Notes under the pieces: model-generated
Database searches by the model: none
What the model saw: only the letters and a program-made list of their open reading frames with translations
Told to the model about the DNA's origin: nothing
Assembly (NCBI GenBank): GCA_003541985.1
Contig: DPLM01000217.1
Location: forward strand, 1-6,319
DNA from: Deltaproteobacteria bacterium
Lineage (GTDB): Bacteria; SAR324; NAC60-12
Direction: 5' to 3'
Length of the DNA stretch: 6,319 nt
Program-made: the position numbers and the translations under genes
Shown here: positions 1-6,248 of the stretch, in pieces
Position numbering within the stretch: position 1 is the first letter of the stretch
How the letters are laid out: the number at the start of each line of letters is the position of its first letter

Positions 1-405
1 TCCATCTGCCTGAATTACGTCACAATCCATCCACAATGTATGATTTCCAAGGGCTGTAAGGTTGACTACTGAACGTAAGGATCGGCCTATAAGACGTTGA
101 ATTTCCTGAGTCCGCCCATCAATTTTTCCTCCAGAGTCTCGTTTTTTTCGTCGACCTGTTGAGCTAGGCAGCATCCCATATTCAGCGGTTAGCCAACCAT
201 GCTTTGGTGCTTGACCTTCCCGCTGGAGAAAAGGAGGAACCCCCTCTTCAACAGAAGCGGTGCAGATAACTCGGGTTTTGCCAGTTTCAACTAGAACGGA
301 ACCATCTGCATTTTCAATGAAACCGGGATGGATATTGATTGGGCGTGGTTCCCATGTCTGGCGGCCGTCTGTTCTGATGAACGTTTTCGGAGGATAGTCG
401 GTCAT
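1..405 (-). CDS. rph: Ribonuclease PH, N-terminal 135 residues (3' end outside window)
   Basis: RNase PH is a cytoplasmic phosphorolytic 3'-5' exoribonuclease that trims the 3' ends of tRNA precursors. The frame is open from an ATG at 403-405 to the window edge, giving 135 of the roughly 240 residues usual for the family. Family landmarks appear in order: RTDGR (11-15), a GSVLVETGKTRVICTASVEEGVP stretch (about 35-57), WLTAEYGMLP (71-80), a basic segment GRRKKRD (84-90), DGRTQEIQRLIGRSLR (96-111) and the signature MDCDVIQADG (126-135). From memory, the loop between FL and GW (59-71) is a few residues longer than in the E. coli enzyme. The ribosome binding site is weak, with only a GAGA-like run about 9 bases upstream. 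The start lies 9 bases after the last stop of the decayed gene upstream, so rph probably relies on transcription from upstream. Identity is very secure. The catalytic C-terminal half cannot be assessed. Confidence 0.95.
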   Translation of the reverse strand, partial: MTDYPPKTFIRTDGRQTWEPRPINIHPGFIENADGSVLVETGKTRVICTASVEEGVPPFLQREGQAPKHGWLTAEYGMLPSSTGRRKKRDSGGKIDGRTQEIQRLIGRSLRSVVNLTALGNHTLWMDCDVIQADG

Positions 406-414
406 CGTTTGTTC

Positions 415-1018
415 TCAGTTTGATTGTAGTTTTCGGGCTTTCTGCAACTTTTCAACGAAATTTTGGAATGTCTCACTCCGGAGCAGTTTGTGAACAATTG
501 AATACTCTGATGCAATTCCAGCAAGTATATTCAGGTGGATTGCGGGATCATCTTTGGGGCTGATCACCAGAAAAACAAGACGGACACTTGCTTTTTCAGA
601 TTTCCAACGAAGTTTAAAGGGAACGATTGCGAATACGCAGAAAGACTTATACACATCTATTGAATAGGCGTTTGGAATAGCTGCGTCTCGAATCAATCTA
701 GTTAAAAAATTTTTCTCTTGTGATAACAGTCCTTACACAATTTTAGAAACACCTAGATCAGGGCAGTGATCTTTTGCTTTTTTTAACACTGTATCAAATA
801 ATTTGTCCAACGGGCGGCAGAAGCAAAGATGATTTGCTCAGGATAGGCATAGAAGAAGAGATAGCTGGCTTTTTGTCGGAATATCAAGACTGAATTCATG
901 ATCATTTGGGAGTCAAGTTGTAATCGAATGTATTTACATAATTGCATAATAAAAGGGATCGTGTCATGTCGCCAATTTGGCAGGCAATTTCTTTCGATCA
1001 GCTCTGGCAGGGACAGCA
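415..1018 (-). other. PTS EIIA-like domain remnant(s) in the 3' part of the decayed gene
   Basis: This part of the fossil resembles the EIIA domain of PtsN or fructose-type PTS proteins. A first piece at 1018-820, in a shifted frame, begins MLSLPELIERNCLPNW and continues with helices like the start of an EIIA domain (a FRQKAS segment resembles 'REKLGST'). A second piece at 810-415 returns to the earlier frame. It reads LDKLFDTVLKKAKDHCPDLG, a TAA stop at 733-735, then LLSQEKNFLTRL, AAIPNA and VFLVISPKDDPAIHLNILAG. The last block is the typical C-terminal EIIA signature with its second histidine (HL). The usual phosphorylated histidine of 'AIPHA' is asparagine here (codon 670-672). Whether there were two EIIA domains in tandem or one with an internal duplication or shift cannot be decided by eye. 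The final TGA is at 415-417, just before rph. Confidence 0.65.
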
Positions 1019-1920
1019 TTTTTATTTAGGGGCTTGTACTTAATTAGAGTCGGTTTTGGCAAATTATTCCAAATCGGTTGACTTAAGCCTTCAATAATGA
1101 GTTTCGTCTTTCACTGTCAGATTACCAGCGAAAGATATTTCTTTCTACTAAGCACTACTGCCCAACTTTCACAAAGCCACTGATTCAAGTCCTGATTATT
1201 CGTCAAGGCCAATACATTTCCAATAAGAGGGTAAAATTCTGATGGGAAACCAGTTTGATTACAAGTATTGCCACGTATCAAAAAATCTCTCTGACTCAGC
1301 CTGTCAAACTGATTCTGTTGGAGTCTATCCATCTACAAGGATGACCAAGTTTTCTTTTAAATGGTTAAGGCTAATCGACGTGCAAATAAATTAGTCCCAA
1401 TGATCAGCCCGCCCTCACGGCCCTATGATTTAATACGGAAAAGATTTATGACTTTTCCTAAACTTAGGCTGTAAATGGTTACGGTGAATCCAATGATACC
1501 AAACGTGAACGTCTGTAAAAAATCTGCTTGGTTCCCCAAACTTTGTTCAAGCCTCAGGGCAAATAAGGAAGTCATAGGGCCCTCAACAATTCATCCTTGG
1601 TGCCGTCCAACCAGAAAGCAGCGCTATTGGAAATTTTTATTTGTCCCAAAACTTGCGGTGTTCAGGGCTAAAGACTGAATCAAAATGACGATAACTAAAA
1701 TCAATCAAATACCGTTATCGAAGATGAAGTTCGCAAAATCACTGAGAATTAGCTGAGCTTACAGTAAAATGAACAAAATATAGATAGCAGGTATCCTGAG
1801 ATGATGTAAGTCACCAACAGTTTCACCCAGATTGCCAAGCAATCACCAAGTAAAAAGTCCGTTATGATGGATAAAGAAGTCTGGGCGGGCTAGAAAGATT
1901 GACTGAGTTTTGTACAATCC
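415..1920 (-). pseudogene. Decayed CPA1-type cation/proton antiporter with Rossmann and PTS EIIA-like domains, N-terminus missing
   Basis: Read on the minus strand with codons starting at multiples of three, this stretch keeps recognisable protein sequence through many stops. From 1867 to 1720 it resembles the late membrane segments of NhaP-type antiporters (HHNGLFTW, then RIPAIYILFILL, stop, AQLILSDFANF). At 1543-1569 it reads SLFALRLEQ, matching the 'RGIVAAAVASLFALRL' region, followed by TFGIIGFTVTIYSLSLG. A glycine-rich GGLIIGTNLFARRLAL at about 1366-1410 fits the Rossmann domain that follows the membrane part, and VLALTNNQDLNQ at 1180-1215 fits its 'LALTPNDEVN' motif. EIIA-like sequence follows from about 1018 to 415. 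In-frame stops lie at 1843 (TGA), 1759 (TAA), 1705 (TGA), 1624 (TAG), 1591 (TGA), 1423 (TAG), 1357 (TAA), 1333 (TAG), 1114 (TGA), 1108 (TGA) and 733 (TAA). Frame changes fall near 1020 and near 810-840. The membrane N-terminus is absent, because lpxA ends at 1922. Family assignment is from remembered motifs; decay is seen directly. Confidence 0.8.
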
Positions 1921-1921
1921 T

Positions 1922-2698
1922 CTACTTGAGAATCGCTCCATCAACATTTTGAATGAATGTGACTAGAGCTTGAACTTCTGGTACATCTCCAAAAGCAGAT
2001 TCAATTTGTCTCAAAGCATCTTCAGTTCGTAGATCTTGTCGGAAAAGAATTCTGTGAGCTTCAAGAATCTGGTTGATCACTTTGCGTTCAAATCCTTTTC
2101 GTCGAAGCCCAACAATATTGATTCCTTTCACTTCAAAACGGTTACCATAGCCAGTTGTATAGGGTACTATGTGCTTGTCAATTAAAGACCCTGCACCTGT
2201 GTAAGCATAGGAGCCAATGCGAACAAACTGTGTCACCCCATTTTGACCACCAAGAGTAATAAAGTCTTCCATTAAGACGTGACCGCTCAGACCTGTATAA
2301 TTAGCCAGAACATTGTGGCTCCCTAAAACGCAATCGTGAGCAATATGGACGTAGCCCATCAGGAGGTTATGATCTCCAATAATGGTTTTTCCACCTCCTT
2401 GGACAGTACCACGATTGACAGAGACGCACTCTCTGAACTGGTTGTTTGAACCTATCACAAGAGTGGTGGGTTCACTGTTATATTTTAAATCTTGGGGAGC
2501 ACTACCGATGTAAGAATAAGGATAGAAGACGTTGTCGGTGCCAACGGATGTTGGACCTTCCAAAGTAACATGGCTTTTCAAGATGCAGCGATCACCCACA
2601 GTGACATCGGGGCCAACTACAGAGAATGGACCAATTTCAACATCATTACCAATTTTGGCACGTTCATCCACCAAGGCTGTGGGGTGAATCCGCTGCAT
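1922..2698 (-). CDS. lpxA: UDP-N-acetylglucosamine O-acyltransferase (LpxA), first step of lipid A synthesis
   Basis: LpxA moves a 3-hydroxyacyl chain from acyl carrier protein to the 3-OH of UDP-GlcNAc in the cytoplasm and works as a trimer. From the chosen ATG the protein has 258 residues, close to the family norm, and starts MQRIHPTALVDERAKIG like other LpxA proteins. An upstream ATG at 2719 would add 7 residues, but the strong AAAGGAG lies between the two, 7 bases before the ATG at 2698, so the inner start is preferred. Hexapeptide repeats of a left-handed beta helix fill about residues 3-185, with the helical C-terminal domain after that. VHIAHDC holds the catalytic histidine (H121, equal to E. 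coli H125) plus H118; H140 equals E. coli H144. GNRFEVKGINIVGLRRKGF marks the start of the C-terminal domain. By my alignment E. coli H160 is Thr156 here, and the acyl-ruler position G173 is Ala169. The usual neighbours lpxD, fabZ and lpxB are not in the window. Confidence 0.95.
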   Translation of the reverse strand: MQRIHPTALVDERAKIGNDVEIGPFSVVGPDVTVGDRCILKSHVTLEGPTSVGTDNVFYPYSYIGSAPQDLKYNSEPTTLVIGSNNQFRECVSVNRGTVQGGGKTIIGDHNLLMGYVHIAHDCVLGSHNVLANYTGLSGHVLMEDFITLGGQNGVTQFVRIGSYAYTGAGSLIDKHIVPYTTGYGNRFEVKGINIVGLRRKGFERKVINQILEAHRILFRQDLRTEDALRQIESAFGDVPEVQALVTFIQNVDGAILK

Positions 2699-2705
2699 AC
2701 GATAA

Positions 2706-2712
2706 CTCCTTT
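2706..2712 (-). promoter_or_regulatory. Ribosome binding site deciding the lpxA start
   Basis: On the minus strand the bases read AAAGGAG, followed by a 7-base spacer and ATG at 2696-2698. This is the strongest Shine-Dalgarno match seen in the window. It lies inside the reading frame of the longer alternative start at 2719, which has no comparable site upstream, and so favours the shorter protein. Confidence 0.8.
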
Positions 2713-2783
2713 GATTCATTTGAAATTGTGTTGAAGTGTAAGTGTCACCCTCTTCGAAGACAATCTCTGTATAAATAAAGCTT

Positions 2784-3941
2784 TCAATTCGATGGATTTG
2801 CAGTGATCCAATCAGAAATATACTGAACTTGATTTTGAATGATTTGCGTCATCCGAAAGGAAGTAACGGCACTTACTTCTAAGGGAAATTTCATTGGAGG
2901 AGCAAGCAGGCCATGCCATTCAAAATCTTGCTGTAAAGTGGTTGCTAGTCGGAATGGAGATATACGAATTCCGCTACGATTTAGTAATTCAGTTGTGGTT
3001 TCAGCAATTGCATGGCCGACCAGTGTCCAATGCGTTATCTCTTGTCCAGGGGCATATTCTTTCAACAGTCTGCGATGAAGAATGATACCAGGATGATCAT
3101 TTTGTTGAATTGTAGGGAGATAGCTCAGGAAGGATAGTCGGTTCAAAACCTCAGGATCAAATTGTCTGAGCAACTCACTATTTGCGATGCCAGAACCTGC
3201 ATAGATTGGAATATTCCATTCCTGATGCTGCCAAATAAAAGCGTGGGCTTCCAGTGCATCTCCAAGAACTACAATAGCGTCTGGAACTAGCGCTACCAAT
3301 GGATCTAATTCTTTTTCCAGGCTGAACAGAGGAACTCGGCTTGGCATGGGTTCAATTTGAATCAATCCTGCACTTCCTGTGTCAAAATACTCAAGCAGCG
3401 CAGTTGCTTTTTGACCCTCCCGAAACCAAACAAGAATACGTTTCCCTGTCAGATTCTCAGCACAGAATCTTCCAAGTGCTAGAGCTTCAGCTTCCAAGGA
3501 TGGAGAGAAATAAATTCTACCTATATTATTAGCCTTAGGGCGAGCAACACCAAAAAGGTCTGGTATCCCAGACAAAGGAAACCAGTTTGGATAAGCATTT
3601 AAGACAGGCTCTCCAACGGACCCTACTACTGCCAAAGTTGGATGTTGAAAAATTGAATTCTTGATAAGTTTTTCTACCCTCAAGCTTTCCATGCGAGTGT
3701 CAAGAGTCTTGTAGTCAATTCTTCTTCCATGAATGCCGCCTTGGTCATTCAAGTAGCTGAAATAGGCTTCTAGTCCCACGGAAACGCCACGATATTGATC
3801 CGCTGCAGGTCCACTCAAAACTTGGAGTCCAGCTAGATGAATTTTTCGTTGTGTGACTGGTGAGTTCGATTGGGCAGTTGCCGAGTCCAACAAAACAAAC
3901 AGATAAATGATTGTATATCGAATAGCCTTTTGAAGTTTCAT
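2784..3941 (-). CDS. Periplasmic type I substrate-binding protein, LivJ-like (Periplasmic_binding_6 type)
   Basis: The 385-residue product has a clear signal peptide: a basic start (K2, K5, R8), a hydrophobic core TIIYLFVLL (10-18) and a probable cut after ATA at residue 23. It should therefore be exported to the periplasm. The mature part has the fold signature of branched-chain amino-acid-type binding proteins. These are LAGLQVLSGPAADQYRGVSVG (37-57, ligand-side first strand and helix), LEAYFSYLNDQGGIHGRRI (58-75), LAVVGSVGEPV (103-113), the PLSGIPDLFGV segment (122-132), a second lobe from KRILVWFREG (167-176), and a 'DAIVVLGDALEAHAFI' strand-helix unit (221-236). The ligand cannot be read from the sequence. 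No permease or ATPase genes are in the window, so it could serve a distant ABC transporter or act as a sensor. It ends 85 bases before lpxA on the same strand and may be cotranscribed with it. Its ribosome binding site is weak. A candidate promoter lies at 4012-4040. Confidence 0.85.
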   Translation of the reverse strand: MKLQKAIRYTIIYLFVLLDSATAQSNSPVTQRKIHLAGLQVLSGPAADQYRGVSVGLEAYFSYLNDQGGIHGRRIDYKTLDTRMESLRVEKLIKNSIFQHPTLAVVGSVGEPVLNAYPNWFPLSGIPDLFGVARPKANNIGRIYFSPSLEAEALALGRFCAENLTGKRILVWFREGQKATALLEYFDTGSAGLIQIEPMPSRVPLFSLEKELDPLVALVPDAIVVLGDALEAHAFIWQHQEWNIPIYAGSGIANSELLRQFDPEVLNRLSFLSYLPTIQQNDHPGIILHRRLLKEYAPGQEITHWTLVGHAIAETTTELLNRSGIRISPFRLATTLQQDFEWHGLLAPPMKFPLEVSAVTSFRMTQIIQNQVQYISDWITANPSN

Positions 3942-4011
3942 CTTATTCGAGATTTCTTAGTTGGAAATACTTATTGTTCACTTTGAATTTAATGTAGTTG
4001 ATTGGCAACCG

Positions 4012-4040
4012 ATTATGCTTGTGCCTATACTTTGAATCAA
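4012..4040 (-). promoter_or_regulatory. Candidate sigma70 promoter for the binding-protein/lpxA transcript
   Basis: On the minus strand a TTGATT box (4035-4040) and a CATAAT box (4012-4017) are separated by exactly 17 bases. The -10 box matches the consensus at five of six positions and the -35 box at four of six. The predicted start would fall near 4005, leaving a leader of about 65 bases before the ATG at 3941. Confidence 0.5.
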
Positions 4041-4050
4041 TGGAAATGTG

Positions 4051-4079
4051 TTGACAGGTTCTAACTGCAATTCTACGAT
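4051..4079 (+). promoter_or_regulatory. Candidate sigma70 promoter for trpBA
   Basis: A perfect -35 box TTGACA (4051-4056) is followed by a 17-base spacer and TACGAT (4074-4079), a four-of-six match to the -10 consensus. Transcription would begin near 4086, giving a leader of about 120 bases. This is the best plus-strand promoter match in the divergent gap. Its -35 box is only 10 bases from that of the opposing promoter. Confidence 0.55.
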
Positions 4080-4158
4080 TTCTGATATCTTAAGCCAATA
4101 AGTTTGATTAAAGAAATTTGCTGTTTTGTTTTTCCCTTTGTGATAGATGCAATTTGTA

Positions 4159-4170
4159 GTGATCCATCAC
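4159..4170. repeat. Short perfect inverted repeat GTGAT-CC-ATCAC in the trpB leader
   Basis: The arms GTGAT (4159-4163) and ATCAC (4166-4170) are perfect inverted repeats around CC. The site lies downstream of the predicted trpB start point and 34 bases before the trpB ATG. The two-base centre is too tight for a good RNA hairpin, so if functional it would more likely be a DNA operator. A palindrome this short can arise by chance. Confidence 0.25.
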
Positions 4171-4204
4171 GAAAAATTACTATTTAACGAATAAGGTTTG
4201 CTAA

Positions 4205-5458
4205 ATGTGGTCAGATATATTCCAGACTGAAAAGCCAGGCTATTACGGCCAATTTGGTGGAATGTTCATTCCTGAGATCCTTAGGGCGACATTTGAGGAG
4301 TTGATCGCCGCCTTTGAATCTGCAAAGACTGACCCCAGTTTTTGGATGGAATATGTTCAGACCATGCAGAGCTATTCTTGCCGTCCAACACCAATCACGT
4401 ACTTGCCAAACTTGAGCAAGAAGAATGGTGGAGCACAAATCTATTGTAAGCGAGAGGATCTGAACCAGACTGGAGCTCACAAAGCTAACAACGTGATGGG
4501 CCAGGGGTTACTTGTCAAGCGAATGGGAAAATCAAGAGTCATTGCTGAAACTGGAGCTGGACAACATGGTGTGGCAACCGCAACCATGGCGGCTCGCTTT
4601 GGGCTTGAGTGTAAAATCTACATGGGTGCACTTGATGTAGAACGTCAGCGGCCGAATGTTTTCTGGATGGAACAGCTAGGTGCTGAAGTTGTGGCTGTTA
4701 CCGAAGGATCATCAACCCTTAAAGACGCAATCAATGCGGCAATGCGCGATTGGTCTGCCAGTATGGATGACACCCACTATGCCTTGGGAACGGTCTGCGG
4801 ACCACATCCATTTCCAACAATGGTCTCTTACTTTCAATCTTTAATTGGTCAGGAATCCAGAGAACAGATCTTAGAACTTACAGGAAAACTACCTGACCGG
4901 ATCTACGCCTGTGTCGGAGGTGGTTCAAATGCTTCAGGACTGTTTTTGCCTTTTCTGGAAGACAAAGGAGTTGAGCTGGTAGGTGTCGAAGCAGGTGGCC
5001 ATGGTATTGAAAGTGGTGCACATGCAGTCAGGTTTTCTAGTGGTCACATTGGGGTGGCTCAAGGTTACAAAACTTACTTCCTTCAAAATCCAGAAGGACA
5101 GATGATGCATACCCATTCAATTGCCGCTGGATTGGATTATGTGGGGGTTGGACCGATTTTGAGTCATTTGCATGATGAAGGAAAAGTGCGCTTTAGTTCT
5201 GCTACAGACCAGGAAGTGATCGATGCAGTTCGATTACTGATTCGAACAGAAGGACTAATTCCTGCGCTGGAAAGCACTCACGGTTTGGCGGGGTTGTTGC
5301 GCGAATCACGTGAAATGGATGAAGAGGATATCGTTCTATTCAACTTGTCTGGTCGGGGCGACAAAGACATTTTCAATATTGCTGAGGCATTGGATGACCC
5401 GAAATGGCGTGAGTTTATTCATCAAAAATCAAATGAATATCGAAGATCAAGCAACTGA
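4205..5458 (+). CDS. trpB: Tryptophan synthase beta subunit
   Basis: TrpB is a PLP enzyme that joins indole, channelled from TrpA, to serine to make tryptophan in the cytoplasm. The 417-residue product is slightly longer than the enteric protein of about 397. It opens with GYYGQFGGMFIPEIL (12-26). The PLP lysine is K93 in TGAHKANNVMGQ. E115 in AETGAGQHGVATAT equals the catalytic E109 of Salmonella. The phosphate-binding loop GGGSN is at 238-242, E356 in PALES equals Salmonella E350, and SGRGDKD (382-388) contacts the pyridine ring. K173 in TLKDA equals Salmonella K167, which pairs with a TrpA loop residue. All key residues are present, so it should be active and of the standard TrpB1 class that works with TrpA. 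The start is supported by AAGG at 4193-4196, 8 bases upstream. trpA follows after 7 bases. No other trp genes are visible upstream. Confidence 0.97.
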   Translation: MWSDIFQTEKPGYYGQFGGMFIPEILRATFEELIAAFESAKTDPSFWMEYVQTMQSYSCRPTPITYLPNLSKKNGGAQIYCKREDLNQTGAHKANNVMGQGLLVKRMGKSRVIAETGAGQHGVATATMAARFGLECKIYMGALDVERQRPNVFWMEQLGAEVVAVTEGSSTLKDAINAAMRDWSASMDDTHYALGTVCGPHPFPTMVSYFQSLIGQESREQILELTGKLPDRIYACVGGGSNASGLFLPFLEDKGVELVGVEAGGHGIESGAHAVRFSSGHIGVAQGYKTYFLQNPEGQMMHTHSIAAGLDYVGVGPILSHLHDEGKVRFSSATDQEVIDAVRLLIRTEGLIPALESTHGLAGLLRESREMDEEDIVLFNLSGRGDKDIFNIAEALDDPKWREFIHQKSNEYRRSSN

Positions 5459-5465
5459 GAGATGA

Positions 5466-6248
5466 ATGTCCGGCAAGCTAACTGAATATTTGAGAAATAG
5501 ACTAAAAGAGAAAAAAATCTTACTGATGACCCACACGGTCGTCGGCTATCCTTCTCTTGAAGATAATTGGCGGATGCTTCAAGAGATGCAGTTGGCCAAT
5601 GTTGACATGGTAGAATTGCAGATGCCTTTCAGTGAGCCAATCGCAGACGGCCCTTTATTCGTCAAAGCAAATCAAGAAGCTCTGAAAAATGGTATTGATT
5701 GGAACGCCTACTTTGAATTTATGGGAAGGGCTCATGAAAAATTTGATTTTCCCTTACTGTTGATTGGCTACTACAACAGTGCATTCGCAATGGGTCACCA
5801 TAGTTTTTGCTCAAGGCTTGCGGAGCATGGCGCCAGCGGGTACTTACTACCGGACCTGCCTCTCGAAGAAATGGGAGATTTGCAGGATTTGAGCAGAGAG
5901 CATCAACTGAACCCGATCATGCTTTGTACGCCAACACACAAGGATACTAGGTTGGAGAGCATTTGTACCAACGGGAGTGGATTCCTCTATTGTGTAGCCA
6001 GGAAAGGAGTCACTGGTGCTGTGACAAAGATTGATCCTATCATCTTTGAGTTCTTGAAACGATGCCGGAAATATTCTGATTTGCCTCTGGCATTGGGTTT
6101 TGGGTTGAGCACGGGAGAGGATTTAAAACAGCTTCAAGGGCATGCAGACATCGCAGTGATCGGTACAGCTCTTCTGAAAATTTGGGAGGAAAAAGGTTAT
6201 GAAGCCTATCGAAGTCTTCTTCAAGAATTAGCTGTAGCAACTGCCTAA
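5466..6248 (+). CDS. trpA: Tryptophan synthase alpha subunit
   Basis: TrpA splits indole-3-glycerol phosphate into indole and glyceraldehyde 3-phosphate and passes indole through a tunnel to TrpB. The 260-residue product has the usual family length and TIM-barrel layout. Both catalytic acids are present, E50 (Salmonella E49) and D61 (Salmonella D60), in VELQMPFSEPIADGP (49-63). Loop 2 differs from the textbook ELG(I/V)PFSDP: Gly becomes Gln52 and Asp56 becomes Glu57. Other landmarks are YLLPDLPLEE (126-135), the segment CVARKGVTGA (175-184) that matches the mobile loop 6 'VSRxGVTG', and the phosphate-site pieces LGFGLST (209-215) and VIGTALLK (230-237). The ATG follows the trpB stop by 7 bases, with a GAGAG run at 5457-5461 overlapping that stop, so translation is likely coupled to trpB. 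The TAA stop overlaps the stop of a possible opposing gene. Confidence 0.96.
   Translation: MSGKLTEYLRNRLKEKKILLMTHTVVGYPSLEDNWRMLQEMQLANVDMVELQMPFSEPIADGPLFVKANQEALKNGIDWNAYFEFMGRAHEKFDFPLLLIGYYNSAFAMGHHSFCSRLAEHGASGYLLPDLPLEEMGDLQDLSREHQLNPIMLCTPTHKDTRLESICTNGSGFLYCVARKGVTGAVTKIDPIIFEFLKRCRKYSDLPLALGFGLSTGEDLKQLQGHADIAVIGTALLKIWEEKGYEAYRSLLQELAVATA

Noticed and set aside
1117..1332. Separate small minus-strand gene of 71 codons
   Set aside because: Its LALTNNQDLNQ motif fits the Rossmann domain of the antiporter in the same frame as the flanking remnants, so it is a piece of the pseudogene between two stops.
1475..1678. Plus-strand 67-codon open frame
   Set aside because: It lies opposite the decayed antiporter, has no ribosome binding site or family resemblance, and its composition is not protein-like.
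415..1920. Alternative genetic code or stop-codon readthrough to make one long protein from the antiporter-like region
   Set aside because: TGA, TAA and TAG all interrupt the frame and there are frame changes, while the neighbouring genes use stops normally. Decay is simpler.
2699..2719. Longer LpxA start at the ATG at 2717-2719
   Set aside because: The strong AAAGGAG lies downstream of it and in front of the ATG at 2696-2698, and family members begin at that inner position.
2699..2783. Own promoter for lpxA (TTGTCT, 17 bases, TACACT) and the 10-base palindrome at 2751-2760
   Set aside because: Both boxes match the consensus only at four of six positions, and the palindrome is short. Neither stands above chance.
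2839..3532. Plus-strand open frames opposite the binding-protein gene
   Set aside because: They are shadows of a well-supported minus-strand gene and show no domain features.
4147..4194. A 15-codon open frame in the trpB leader as a possible leader peptide
   Set aside because: It has no Trp codons and no Shine-Dalgarno site, so it does not look like a trp attenuator peptide, although its stop abuts the trpB ribosome binding site.
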